From: RH-AL1 sp964244495
GTDB lineage: Bacteria > Pseudomonadota > Alphaproteobacteria > Rhizobiales > Beijerinckiaceae
Direction of reading: 5' to 3'
DNA length: 64,000 nt
Assembly (NCBI GenBank): GCA_964244495.1
Contig: CAXTIU010000005.1
Span: forward strand, 62,001-126,000
Under the pieces are notes generated by a model. The model did not search any database. It saw nothing but the letters and a program-made list of their open reading frames with translations, and was not told the DNA's origin. The translations under genes and the position numbers were made by a program. This document shows positions 35,568 to 44,549 of this stretch, piece by piece. Positions within the stretch are counted from its first letter, which is position 1, and every line of letters starts with the position of its first letter.

Positions 35568-36074
35568 GCCAGGACCCTACAATGGTTGCATCCGATCCCG
35601 CGAGCGACACGCCGATCGAGCTGCCGGTGATCGAAGGCGCGGAGGTAGACCTAGACTGACGGCTTGACATCGATCTTCGACACTATCTAGCGGTCCGATC
35701 AGGAAAACAGCACGTGGACCTGTGCGTCAATGCGTCTCAGAGGCGACAACGACGAGGACGCGGCGACCTTGCGCCGATGGGTGGGAAGCGTTCGAAAGCC
35801 CGTCAGGAAGCTCGCGGGCAAGTTCCTCGGGGCGAGCAGGACGGATCCGCCGTGCGGGACCGGCGCGTCGTTCTCCCACGATCGTCGATCCTGGCTGCCC
35901 AGTCTTTGCTGCCTCCTCCTTCGGGTGCGGCGTGCCGTCGGGACCGGCGGCAAGCGAGGGCGATGCCTGCGACTCGCGACCGGTCCATCGAACGACGGCG
36001 GCGTACCCACCTGATCGTCCACTCGTTCCCGTGTCCGCCCGACGCCGGCGTCCCCGGCCTGTGTCGTGCGCCGA
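35568..36074. other. Intergenic region between histidine kinase and hpnP
   Basis: About 500 bases. A plus-strand TTGACA at 35664-35669 is followed 14 bases later by TATCTA, too short a spacer for a standard promoter. An open frame at 35730-36014 (94 codons, starting MRLRGDNDED) lies downstream but has no ribosome site and no recognisable family, so I do not call it a gene. Otherwise nothing is seen. Confidence 0.45.
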
Positions 36075-37676
36075 CTACTCGGCGGGGCTCAGAAGCGCCG
36101 GGCGATCAGCCTCGCGAAGCTTCGCCGAATAGTGCGACGCGTTACCGCGACCCGAGCAGGCGTCGCGCGCGAACACGATGAGGTGGTGCGCCGGGATGCA
36201 GTAGTTCAGCAGCGCCTCGATCTTGCCGCGAACGAGCAGCGGGAGGGCGAAGCGCCAGAACTCCCGCCGGTAGTCGCCCTTCACGCCGACCTGCCAGAGG
36301 ACGTTGCGCAGGGTGATCAGGCCTTTCCTGATCATCCGCTTGTTGACGCGCTGCGGGCTGTTCGGCCGCTTGATGCGGTGCGGCCACGTCGCCTTGAGCT
36401 GAGCCCGGTAGCGATCGAACAACACCTTGGGCTGGTAGGCCTCCTCCATGCACCGGCGCCACATCCCGAGCACCTCGTCGTAGGGCATGGCGAAGTGGAC
36501 GTTTGACTCGCGGTCCTCGCGCTCGTCGATGCGTCCGGCTTTCTTCAGCCGGTCCCAGAGCGGCGTCTGCGGCAGCGCCTGCAGCAGGTTGATCGTCAGC
36601 ATCGGGATGCGCGACGCCTCGATGAAACTGAGGACTTTACGGCCCGACTCGCCCGTGTCGGAGTCGAGGCCGAGGATGATGCCGGAGACGACCTGGATGC
36701 CGTGGCTGTTGATGATGTCCACGGCGTCCAGGATTGGCATGACCATGTTGTGGCCCTTGTCGATCGACATCAGCGCGTCGGGCTCCGGCGTCTCGATCCC
36801 GCAGAAGATCGCGTCGAACGCCGCCTCCCGCATCATGGCGAGCACGTCGGGCGACCGGGCGATGTTGAGCGTCGCCTCGCAGGCGAAGGAGACGAGGAAG
36901 CCGTTGCGCTTCTGCCACGCGATGAGGTGGGGCAGCAGCTCCTTGATCGCCTTGCGATTGCCGATGATGTTGTCGTCGACGAAGTAGATCGAGCCGGTGA
37001 CGCCGTGCTTCATCAGCTCGTCGAGCTCGGCGCAGATGCGCTCGGGCGTCTTCAAGCGCGGCACGCGGCCGTAGAGGCCCGGGATGTCGCAGAACTCGCA
37101 CTTGTAGGGGCAGCCGCTCGAGAACTGGATGGATCCCAGCAGGTAGCGGTCGATCCTCGCGAGCTCGTAGGCCGGGATCGGGAACTGGCTGAGCTCGCGC
37201 CGGACCTTCGTGCGCAGCAGGACCTGGGAGGCCGGGCGCGCGACGCTGTCGCCGAGGCAGGCGATCAGCGCGTCGGTCGCGTCGCCCATCTCGCCGACGT
37301 GGAGGTAGTCGAAGTCGGGATAGGTCTCCGGGCAGGCCGAGACCGAGGGGCCGCCCAGCGCCGTGACCTTGCCGTGCTCGTGGGCGCGGCGGTTGATATC
37401 CTCGATCTGGCGCCGCTGGATGTGCATGCCGCTGACGAAGACGGCATCCGCCCAGGCGAAGTCCTCCGGCGTCGCGGCGCCCATGTTCTCGTCGGTGAAG
37501 CGGACCTCCCAGTGCGCCGGCATCGCCGCCGCGATCGTCAGGAGTCCCTGCGGCGGCATGAAGGCCTTGGTGCCGTCGGTGAGGGCGTAGGCGTGTTCGA
37601 AGGTGCCGAAGGACGGTTCGTAGTGCGGAAAGACGCAGAGGATGCGCCGCGAGCCGAAATCGTGCGAACGGGTCAT
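36075..37676 (-). CDS. hpnP: B12-binding radical SAM enzyme, probable hopanoid C-2 methylase
   Basis: A 533-residue protein with an N-terminal cobalamin-binding domain (RILCVFPHYEPSFGTFEHAY at residue 11 onward; GGPSVSACPETYPDFDYLH near 109), a radical SAM core with Cys189, Cys193 and Cys196 in GCPYKCEFCDI, and a C-terminal DUF4070 region. This layout and the N-terminal wording match HpnP enzymes, which methylate hopanoids at C-2 of ring A at the membrane. Related B12 radical SAM proteins with the same layout exist, so the symbol is probable rather than certain. It faces away from the lipid kinase gene, and a 20-bp tandem repeat lies between them. No hopanoid synthesis genes are in the window. 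Confidence 0.7.
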   Translation of the reverse strand: MTRSHDFGSRRILCVFPHYEPSFGTFEHAYALTDGTKAFMPPQGLLTIAAAMPAHWEVRFTDENMGAATPEDFAWADAVFVSGMHIQRRQIEDINRRAHEHGKVTALGGPSVSACPETYPDFDYLHVGEMGDATDALIACLGDSVARPASQVLLRTKVRRELSQFPIPAYELARIDRYLLGSIQFSSGCPYKCEFCDIPGLYGRVPRLKTPERICAELDELMKHGVTGSIYFVDDNIIGNRKAIKELLPHLIAWQKRNGFLVSFACEATLNIARSPDVLAMMREAAFDAIFCGIETPEPDALMSIDKGHNMVMPILDAVDIINSHGIQVVSGIILGLDSDTGESGRKVLSFIEASRIPMLTINLLQALPQTPLWDRLKKAGRIDEREDRESNVHFAMPYDEVLGMWRRCMEEAYQPKVLFDRYRAQLKATWPHRIKRPNSPQRVNKRMIRKGLITLRNVLWQVGVKGDYRREFWRFALPLLVRGKIEALLNYCIPAHHLIVFARDACSGRGNASHYSAKLREADRPALLSPAE

Positions 37677-37811
37677 GGGATGCCGAGCTGTCCTGCGCTG
37701 AAACCGAAGGGTCCGTTTCTATCAAACCATAGTCGGCGCGTATTCCTCGCGCCAGCATCGAAGGGGCTACGCCTCGAACCAAGCGACGATTGCGGCTTCC
37801 GGTGTGTCCGT

Positions 37812-37851
37812 CATAGAACAGGGCGATGCCGCATAGAACAGGGCGATGCCG
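37812..37851. repeat. Perfect 20-bp tandem duplication
   Basis: CATAGAACAGGGCGATGCCG occurs twice back to back, 37812-37831 and 37832-37851. It lies in the divergent gap between hpnP and the lipid kinase gene, about 45 bases before the latter's start. It may alter promoter spacing or duplicate a regulator site. Confidence 0.9.
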
Positions 37852-37894
37852 CGCCCGGGCCGCACCCGCCGCATCGATCGGGGAGATGTCGTCC

Positions 37895-38803
37895 GTGCAG
37901 CGGAAACCGCGCAGGGCCTTGCTCGTGGTCAATCCCGCAAGCCGGTCCGGCCGCCTCGGCGTCGGGCAGGCGGTGGCTCGGCTGCTTTCGGCCGGCATGG
38001 AGATCGTCGAGGCGTCCTGCGAGGCCGCCATCGACGTGTCGCCCCGCATCCTCGCCCATCGCGCGTCGGTCGATTGCGTGATCGTCGCCGGCGGCGACGG
38101 GACCATCAACGCCGCCGGTCCCGGCCTTCTCGCGACCGGTCTGCCGCTGGGCGTCTTGCCGCTCGGCACCGCCAACGACTTCGCCCGCTCGGTCGACGTC
38201 CCCGGCGAGATCGAGGCGGCGGTCCGGATCATCACCGAAGGTGTCACCCACGAGGTGGATGTCGGCGAAGTCAACGGCCGTCCGTTCTTCAACGTCGCCA
38301 GCATCGGCCTCGCGGCGGACCTCGCCAAGAATCTAACCACCGATCGCAAGCGCCGCTTCGGCCGCCTGAGCTACGCCCTCACGGCCGGCAACGTCCTGCT
38401 TCAGGCGACGCCGTTCCACGCCACCCTGCTGATGGGCGACCGCGCGATCACCGTGCGCACGCTCCAGATCGCGGTGGGCAACGGCCGCTTCTACGGCGGC
38501 GGCAACGTCGTCGCGCCCCAGGCCCGGATCGACGGCGGCACCCTCGACCTTTACTCGCTCGAATTCACGCAGGTGTGGCGGATGGCGTTGATGATCCCGT
38601 CCTTCCAGCGCGGTGGCCACGGCGCCATGCGCGACGTCCGGACCGCGCGCGGCGCCCGCTTCGAGGTCGTGACGCGCCGACCGCGCCCGGTGAACGCCGA
38701 CGGCGAACTCGTGACGCAGACGCCCGTGACGTTCACCCAGAAGCCGCTGGCGGTGACCGTATACGTGCCCGAAACGTGCCGTCTGCTCACGGCGCCGCGT
38801 TGA
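37895..38803 (+). CDS. Diacylglycerol/lipid kinase (YegS/DagK family)
   Basis: About 302 residues with the DAGK catalytic motifs ALLVVNPASRSGR at the start, VAGGDGTIN near residue 65 and LPLGTANDFARS near residue 87. It phosphorylates diacylglycerol or another lipid alcohol with ATP at the inner membrane. GGGGAG at 37881-37885 is nine bases before the GTG at 37895 but directly abuts the ATG at 37886, so the GTG is the better start. Its stop overlaps the TTG of the next gene. Confidence 0.85.
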   Translation: MQRKPRRALLVVNPASRSGRLGVGQAVARLLSAGMEIVEASCEAAIDVSPRILAHRASVDCVIVAGGDGTINAAGPGLLATGLPLGVLPLGTANDFARSVDVPGEIEAAVRIITEGVTHEVDVGEVNGRPFFNVASIGLAADLAKNLTTDRKRRFGRLSYALTAGNVLLQATPFHATLLMGDRAITVRTLQIAVGNGRFYGGGNVVAPQARIDGGTLDLYSLEFTQVWRMALMIPSFQRGGHGAMRDVRTARGARFEVVTRRPRPVNADGELVTQTPVTFTQKPLAVTVYVPETCRLLTAPR

Positions 38804-39762
38804 CGGTCATCCGCCTTCGAGACGGCCGGGTCCGGGCCGACGTGGCACCGCTGGGGGCCGAGTTGCGCGCCTGGAGCGTCGAGGGCACGCCGCTGTTGTG
38901 GTCGCCCGTTCCGGCGATCTGGCCGGATACCGCGCCGATCCTTTTCCCCGTGGTGGGATGGACGCGCGGCGCGGGGGTCACCGTCGATGGCCGGCGCTAC
39001 CCGCTCGGCCTGCACGGCTTCGCCCGCGCGATGCCCTTCGCGGTCGTCGAGCGGGCGCCTTCGCGCGTCCGCCTGCGCCTCACGTCGAGCGTGGACACGC
39101 GGACGCTCTACCCCTACGACTGGACGCTCGACGTCGCCATCGCGCTCGCCGGCCCGGCGCTGAGCACGCGCGTCACCGTGCGCAACGACGGCGACCGGCC
39201 GATGCCCTACGCGGTCGGCCTCCACCCGGGGTTCCGCTGGCCGTTCGCCGGCGGCGACCCCGACGACTACGCCATCGACTTCGCCGAACCCGAGAATCCC
39301 TCCGTGCCGGTCATCTCCCCCGACGGTCTCTTCACGCGTCGGACGCGCCACGTCCCGATGGCCGGACGGCACCTTCCGCTGTCGAACGCCCTCATGGGCG
39401 GCGAGGCGCTGTGCTTCCTCGACGCGCGTAGTCCGCGTGTGCGCTTCGCCCATCGTTGCGGCGCCGCGATCGATGTCGCGCTGGAGGATTTCCCGCACGT
39501 CGCCCTCTGGTCGCGACCGGCCGGACGCTTCCTCTGCGTGGAAGCCTGGACCGGGCACGGCGACTTCGTCGATGCCCACGGCGACCTCGCCGCCAAGCCC
39601 TCGATGCGTCACCTGCCGCCCGGCGCCTCGGGGCGCCACGCCGCCACCTACACCTTCGTCGCGGCGCCGCCCGGAGGTTCCCGCTCCGGCCTGGCAGCGG
39701 TCCGGGAAGCTGACGACACGCCGCCTTCGCCTTCCCAAGCCAGCGAGGTTCCCGCGCCGTGA
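38800..39762 (+). CDS. Aldose 1-epimerase-family (galactose mutarotase-like) protein
   Basis: About 320 residues of the aldose epimerase beta-sandwich fold. Active-site landmarks are LHGFARAMPF with a His near residue 70, AVGLHPGFRWPF with a His near residue 140, and FLCVEAWTGHGDF with the catalytic Glu near residue 247. It interconverts anomers of a sugar or sugar phosphate. No ATG or GTG fits; the likely start is a TTG that overlaps the kinase stop as TTGA. The C-terminal 30 residues are Pro/Ser-rich. It overlaps folD by four bases. Confidence 0.82.
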   Translation: MTVIRLRDGRVRADVAPLGAELRAWSVEGTPLLWSPVPAIWPDTAPILFPVVGWTRGAGVTVDGRRYPLGLHGFARAMPFAVVERAPSRVRLRLTSSVDTRTLYPYDWTLDVAIALAGPALSTRVTVRNDGDRPMPYAVGLHPGFRWPFAGGDPDDYAIDFAEPENPSVPVISPDGLFTRRTRHVPMAGRHLPLSNALMGGEALCFLDARSPRVRFAHRCGAAIDVALEDFPHVALWSRPAGRFLCVEAWTGHGDFVDAHGDLAAKPSMRHLPPGASGRHAATYTFVAAPPGGSRSGLAAVREADDTPPSPSQASEVPAP

Positions 39763-40718
39763 GCGTCGCCGAGCGCAACACCGGCATCCTCCGCGCCGCG
39801 CCGGGCGGCGGCACGTTCATCGACGGCAAGAGGGCCGCCGAGCAGGTACTGGCCGGCGTGGCGGAGCGCGCCCGCGCGCTCGCGTCCCGAGGCGTCAAGC
39901 CCGGCCTCGCGGTGGTGCTCGTCGGCGAGAACCCGGCGAGCCGGGTCTACGTCGGCGCGAAGGGCAGGGCGGCCACGCTGTGCGGCTTCCATTCCGTGCA
40001 GCACGACCTCCCGGCGACGACCACGCAGGCCGAGCTGTTCGGGCTCGTCGCGACGCTCAACGACGATCCCGCCATCCACGGCATCCTGGTGCAGTTGCCG
40101 CTGCCGGCCGGCATCGACCCGGCCGGGGTGCTCGAAGCGATCCACCCGGACAAGGACGTCGACGGCTTCCATCCGGTGAACGTCGGGCTGCTCGCCGTCG
40201 GCGCCGGGGCGCGGGCACTCGTGCCCTGCACGCCGGCCGGCAGCCTGGTCCTGATCGAGGGGGCGGCGGCGGCGCTCGGCGTCGAACTCGACGGGATGAA
40301 CGCGGTGATCGTCGGGCGCTCCAACATCGTCGGCAAGCCGATGGTGCCGCTGCTTCTGGCCAAGAACATGACGGTGACGGTCGCCCACTCGCGCACGAGG
40401 GATCTCGCCGGCGTGGTCCGCGCGGCCGACCTCGTGGTCGCCGCCGTCGGCCGGCCGGCAATGGTCGGGGGCGACTGGATCAAGCCCGGCGCGATCGTGA
40501 TCGACGTCGGCATCAACCGCGTGCCCGACGAGGGGCTGACCGCGGCGGGGAAGCCGAAGACGAGGCTCGTCGGCGACGTCGACACGGCGGCCGCGCTCGG
40601 CCACGCGGCGGCGATCACCCCGGTGCCGGGCGGCGTCGGCCCGATGACGATCGCGATGCTGATGGCCAACACGCTCCGCTCGGCCGAGCGCGCGGCGGGT
40701 GACGCCGGCATCCTCTAG
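39759..40718 (+). CDS. folD: Bifunctional methylenetetrahydrofolate dehydrogenase/cyclohydrolase
   Basis: A 319-residue FolD. The catalytic Lys is in SRVYVGAKGRAATLCGF near residue 67; GRSNIVGKPM near 187 and VAAVGRPAMVGGDWIKPG near 227 form the NADP site, and ITPVPGGVGPMTIAMLMAN is the C-terminal signature. It converts methylene-THF to formyl-THF in one-carbon metabolism. About 25 extra residues precede the usual start. The GTG start overlaps the epimerase stop as GTGA. Confidence 0.94.
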   Translation: MSVAERNTGILRAAPGGGTFIDGKRAAEQVLAGVAERARALASRGVKPGLAVVLVGENPASRVYVGAKGRAATLCGFHSVQHDLPATTTQAELFGLVATLNDDPAIHGILVQLPLPAGIDPAGVLEAIHPDKDVDGFHPVNVGLLAVGAGARALVPCTPAGSLVLIEGAAAALGVELDGMNAVIVGRSNIVGKPMVPLLLAKNMTVTVAHSRTRDLAGVVRAADLVVAAVGRPAMVGGDWIKPGAIVIDVGINRVPDEGLTAAGKPKTRLVGDVDTAAALGHAAAITPVPGGVGPMTIAMLMANTLRSAERAAGDAGIL

Positions 40719-41058
40719 CGGCCCGGACCACGTCGCGGACGCATGCCGCGGCCCCTGCCACCACGTCGGCGTATCCGAACGCGCCGTTCACGCGTCGACC
40801 GGGCGCGGGACCGCCATGGTCCGGCCGCTGTCCCGGGGCGGCCGGGAAAAAACGTGCTGGGACACACATTCTCGCGTCAGGATGCGTCATGCGTCAGGAC
40901 CGGTGGCAGACCGCCGCCTAGATCGACGCCAACCGCCGAGCCAGGTAGGGATACCTTACGCCGACGTCGGCACGGCCGCAAGCCTGAAGCGGGCTCCGTC
41001 CCGCGTCGACACCGGCGCACCGCATCCACGACGCGATCCAGCGCGGCGAAGCCACGCC
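40719..41058. other. Intergenic region between convergent folD and trpE
   Basis: About 340 bases with no trusted reading frame. It holds copy B of the two-block repeat (40863-40958), a 12-base palindrome GCCGACGTCGGC at 40960-40971, and an inverted repeat CGGCCGC/GCGGCCG near 40822-40845 followed by an A-run, which has the wrong polarity for a terminator of trpE. Confidence 0.5.
40863..40958 (-). repeat. Two-block intergenic repeat, copy B
   Basis: Read on the minus strand: block 1 TAAGGTATCCCTACCT (40958-40943), 43 bases, then TCCTGACGCATGACGCA (40899-40883), TCC, and TGACGCGAGAATGTGTG (40879-40863). Block 2 halves are identical to copy A at 19744-19830. The short inverted repeat AGGTA-nnnn-TACCT in block 1 is kept in both copies. 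Confidence 0.8.
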
Positions 41059-42639
41059 TCAGCTTTCCTGGGATCGCGGGGCGTTCGGGCTGCCGAAGCG
41101 CGCCGCCTCCTCCGCCGCCCGGAACAGGGCCCGCGCCTTGTTGCGGCATTCCTGCTGCTCGCTGGCCGGGTCGGAATCGTGGACGATGCCGGCGCCGGCC
41201 TGGACGTGCATGACGCCGTCCTTCACCACCGCCGTGCGCAGCACGATGCAGGTGTCCATCTCGCCGCCCGCGCCGAAGTAGCCGACGCAGCCGGCGTAGA
41301 TCCCGCGCTTGTCGGTTTCCAGCTCGTCGATGATCTCCATCGCCCGCACCTTCGGCGCGCCGGACACCGTGCCGGCCGGGAAGCCGGCGGCGAGCGCGTC
41401 GATCACGTCGCGGCGGGGGTCGAGCCTACCTTCCACGTTGGACACGATGTGCATGACGTGGCTGTAGCGCTCGATGGCGAAGCGCTCGGTCACGTTCACC
41501 GTGCCGATCGCCGCCACGCGGCCCACGTCGTTGCGACCGAGGTCGAGCAGCATCAAGTGCTCGGCGCGTTCCTTCTCGTCGGCGAGCAGGTCGGCCGCCA
41601 GCGCCTCGTCTTCCGCGCGCGACGCGCCACGCGCCCGCGTGCCAGCGATCGGCCGGATGGTGACGACGTTGTCGCGCACCCGGACCAGGATCTCGGGCGA
41701 CGAGCACACGATCTGGAACCCGCCGAAGTCGAGGTAGCACAGGAACGGGGCGGGGTTGATCCGCCGCAGCGCCCGGTAGAGCGTGAAGGGCGGCAGCGGG
41801 AACGGACTGGAGAAGCGCTGCGACAGCACCACTTGGAAGACGTCGCCGGCGGCGATGTAGTCCTTGGCGCGCGCCACCATCGCCAGGAAACGCTCGGGTG
41901 TCGTGTTGGAGGCGGGCGAACCCGCCGCTATGCGCGTGATAGCCGCTTCCCTCGTCACGTCTTCGGATCGCGTGATGGCGTTGGACGGGAGCGGGCCTTC
42001 GAGCGTGCGGACGATCGCGCTCAGGCGTCGCTCCGCCGCCGCGTAGGCGGCGCCGGCACTCGCGGCGTCGCTCGCGCGCACGGGCGTCACCACCGCGATC
42101 TCGTCGCGCACCGTATCGAAGACGACCATCACCGTCGGGCGCATGAACATCGAGTCGGGCACGCCGACCGGATCGGGCTTGGCCGGTGGCAGCCGCTCCA
42201 TCTCCCGCACCATGTCGTAGCCGAGGTAGCCGAACACACCGGCCGCCATCGGCGGCAGGCGTTCGTCGAGGTCGGCGATGCGCGACTCGGCGATGAGCGC
42301 CCGCAGCGCCGCGAGCGGCGGTTCGGGACAGGCCACGAACGTGTCGGGTGCGTCGCGGGCGATCTCGGCACAGGCGATCTCGGCGCGAGCGATCTCGGCA
42401 CGTCCCGCGCTCGCTCGAAAGATCACGTCGGGATCGAGGCCGATCATCGAGTAGCGCCCGCGCGCCGCGCCGCCCTCGATGGATTCGAGCAGGAAGCAGC
42501 GGCCCCGGCGCTCGGCCGACAGCTTGAGGAAGGCCGACACGGGCGTTTCCAGGTCGGCGATGAGGCGGGTGGCGAGCAGCACCGTCCCGCCGTCGCGGTA
42601 ACGCTCGGCGAAGCCCTCGAAAGCCGGTTCCGTCGGCAT
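41059..42639 (-). CDS. trpE: Anthranilate synthase component I
   Basis: A 526-residue chorismate-binding enzyme that makes anthranilate for tryptophan with a TrpG partner encoded elsewhere. FLLESIEGG near residue 50 is the tryptophan feedback site; SSPEILVRV, IAGTRARG, LDLGRNDVGR and GTVSGAPKVRAMEIID mark the catalytic domain. The N-terminal domain carries a repeat-encoded insertion AEIAR-AEIAC-AEIAR near residue 80. The ATG shares one base with the ppiD stop (TGATG), so translation is coupled. Confidence 0.95.
   Translation of the reverse strand: MPTEPAFEGFAERYRDGGTVLLATRLIADLETPVSAFLKLSAERRGRCFLLESIEGGAARGRYSMIGLDPDVIFRASAGRAEIARAEIACAEIARDAPDTFVACPEPPLAALRALIAESRIADLDERLPPMAAGVFGYLGYDMVREMERLPPAKPDPVGVPDSMFMRPTVMVVFDTVRDEIAVVTPVRASDAASAGAAYAAAERRLSAIVRTLEGPLPSNAITRSEDVTREAAITRIAAGSPASNTTPERFLAMVARAKDYIAAGDVFQVVLSQRFSSPFPLPPFTLYRALRRINPAPFLCYLDFGGFQIVCSSPEILVRVRDNVVTIRPIAGTRARGASRAEDEALAADLLADEKERAEHLMLLDLGRNDVGRVAAIGTVNVTERFAIERYSHVMHIVSNVEGRLDPRRDVIDALAAGFPAGTVSGAPKVRAMEIIDELETDKRGIYAGCVGYFGAGGEMDTCIVLRTAVVKDGVMHVQAGAGIVHDSDPASEQQECRNKARALFRAAEEAARFGSPNAPRSQES
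42359..42403 (-). repeat. 15-bp triple tandem repeat inside trpE
   Basis: Three units of GCGATCTCGGCAnnn (42359-42373, 42374-42388, 42389-42403, plus-strand reading) encode three AEIA(R/C) blocks. Other TrpE proteins usually have one such segment after the GLDPD strand. The reading frame is kept, so the protein is ten residues longer here. Confidence 0.85.
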
Positions 42640-44549
42640 CAGCTGTCGCCGGCGCCGCCGAGCGCCGCCTGCAAGGCCTGCTGGTTGATCTTGACGCCGA
42701 CCTCGGTCTGCACGGCGGACAGGTACTGCGCGATCACGTCGTCGAGGACGCCGACCTTGACCTGCGCGACCATCTTGGTGGCGGTGGCGTCGGCGAGGTT
42801 GGGCGGGGGTACGCGCGCCGCATCGACCTTGAAGATCACGCGGCCGCCGTTCGGCTCGGCGCTCGAACCCGCCTTGCCGACCGGGACGTCGAAGAAAGCG
42901 GTGGTCGTCTGGCGGGGCAGGGCGGGGCCGCCGACCCGGCCGACGTCGCGCGCCGCCATGACCGGCGCACCGCCGTTCGCGGCCGCTTCCTCCGGCAACG
43001 CCTTGCCGCCGTCGATGGCGGCGACGATCGCGTCGGCGGCGGCGGCGAGGCGGCGCGCCCCCTCGTCGGCGCGCCAGTCCGCCTCGACCTGCTGCCTCAC
43101 GTCGGCGAGCGGCAACCGGCGGGAGGGGTCGATGCCGGCCACCTCGTACCAGACGTCGCCGCCGTCGGCGGTCGGGATCACCTCCGTGTCCGCGCCGGCA
43201 TCGGTCGCGAAGGCGGCCTTGAGCACGGCGGGGCCGTCGACCAGCGCCTCGACCGGCTTGCCGTCGCGGCCATATCCCCTGGCGTCGACGGCCTCGATCG
43301 TGCGGATCTTGAGGCCAGCGCCCGCCGCCGCCTCGGCCAGCGTCTTGCCGGCGCCCCGCGCGTCCTCGATCCTGTCGCGCAGCCGCGTCACCTCCGCCTT
43401 CGCGCGGGACACCGCCAGCTCGTCCCTCAATTGCGCCGCGACGTCGCCCAGCGGCTGCTGGCGACCTGGCACGATGCCCGCCACGTGGACGAGCACCGAT
43501 CCGAACCCGCTCGGCACCGGCGCGCTGGTCCCGCCGTCGGGAAGCGCGAAGGCGGCGTCGGCGACCGCCTTCGTGCCGACCTCTTCACGCGTCACCGTCC
43601 CCAGCGCGATGTCGGACGGGCTCTTCTTCTCGTCGGCGGCGACCGACTCGAAGCTGTTGCCGGCGGCAAGCTTGGTCCTCGCCGCTTCCGCCGCCGCCGG
43701 GCCGGGGAACACGAGCTGCTGCAACGTCCGCTTCTCGGGTGTCGTGAAGCGGGCGGCCTTGGTCTCTTCGTAGAGCTTGCCGACGTCGGCGTCGTCGACG
43801 GCGGATGGCTTCACGAGGTCGGCCGGAACGATCGAGAGGACGTTGAGCTTGCGGCGCTCCGGCGCGGTGTAGGCTCCCGTCCGCCCGTCGTAGTAACTCT
43901 GCAGCTCCTTGTCGGCCGGGGCCGCGATCGAGCCGGCGGCGGGGGGCGGCAGCACGAAGAAGGTCACGTCGCGCACCTCCGATCGGAAGCGGTCGATCGC
44001 CGTCGTCATGGCCGCCGGCAAGTCGAGGCCGCCGAGCACGGCGTCGGACACGTCCTCGCGCTGCATGGCCGCGCGCTGGTCCCTGACGTAGGAGGCTTCG
44101 CTCACGCCGTTGACGCGCAGGAGTTCGTGGAAGCGGCCGGCGTCGAACTGCCCGGTGTCGCCCTTGAACAAAGGATCGGCGACGATCGCGCGGCCGACGT
44201 CCTTGTCGCCGACGACGAGGCCGAGCCTGGACGCCTCGCCCTGCATGACGGCGTCGCTGAGGAGGCGTGACAGGACCTGCCGGTCGAGACCGAGCCCGCG
44301 CGCCTCGGCATCGGTGATGCCGCGCTTCTGCTGCTGCTGGAGGCGCTGGAGCTGGTTCCGGTAAGCGGTGCGGTAGTCGTCGACGGTGATGGCGGCGCTT
44401 CCCACCTGTGCCAACTGGTCGGCGTTGAAGTTGGTGAAGCGGTCCCCGATCCCCCAGACGGCGAAGCTGAGGATGATGAAGCCCAGCACCACGACCATGA
44501 TGGAGCGGCCGAACCAGTTCTGGGACAGGGCGCGCATCTGGTTGAGCAT
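42639..44549 (-). CDS. ppiD: Peptidyl-prolyl isomerase / periplasmic chaperone, PpiD type
   Basis: A 636-residue inner-membrane-anchored chaperone. One membrane segment lies at residues 16-36 (IMVVVLGFIILSFAVWGIG), then a SurA-N-like helical domain with the VGSAAITVDDYRTAYRNQ motif near 50, a parvulin domain around residues 240-350 (KRTLQQLVFP to VLVHVAGI) and a C-terminal domain. It helps fold outer-membrane and secreted proteins at the Sec exit. The ATG at 44549 is the correct start; an open frame continues far upstream but overlaps tpiA in the wrong strand. It is coupled to trpE. Confidence 0.9.
   Translation of the reverse strand: MLNQMRALSQNWFGRSIMVVVLGFIILSFAVWGIGDRFTNFNADQLAQVGSAAITVDDYRTAYRNQLQRLQQQQKRGITDAEARGLGLDRQVLSRLLSDAVMQGEASRLGLVVGDKDVGRAIVADPLFKGDTGQFDAGRFHELLRVNGVSEASYVRDQRAAMQREDVSDAVLGGLDLPAAMTTAIDRFRSEVRDVTFFVLPPPAAGSIAAPADKELQSYYDGRTGAYTAPERRKLNVLSIVPADLVKPSAVDDADVGKLYEETKAARFTTPEKRTLQQLVFPGPAAAEAARTKLAAGNSFESVAADEKKSPSDIALGTVTREEVGTKAVADAAFALPDGGTSAPVPSGFGSVLVHVAGIVPGRQQPLGDVAAQLRDELAVSRAKAEVTRLRDRIEDARGAGKTLAEAAAGAGLKIRTIEAVDARGYGRDGKPVEALVDGPAVLKAAFATDAGADTEVIPTADGGDVWYEVAGIDPSRRLPLADVRQQVEADWRADEGARRLAAAADAIVAAIDGGKALPEEAAANGGAPVMAARDVGRVGGPALPRQTTTAFFDVPVGKAGSSAEPNGGRVIFKVDAARVPPPNLADATATKMVAQVKVGVLDDVIAQYLSAVQTEVGVKINQQALQAALGGAGDS

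Noticed and set aside
35730..36014. 94-codon plus-strand frame after a TTGACA box
   Set aside because: No ribosome site, promoter spacer of 14 bases is too short, and no family resemblance. Kept only as a remark in the gap entry.
40822..40856. Hairpin followed by an A-run as a terminator of trpE
   Set aside because: On the minus strand the T-run precedes the stem, so polarity is wrong for trpE; for folD on the plus strand an A-run is not a terminator tail.
40699..43773. Open frame of more than 1000 codons antisense to trpE and ppiD
   Set aside because: Composition is that of a shadow frame, and both minus-strand genes are unambiguous.
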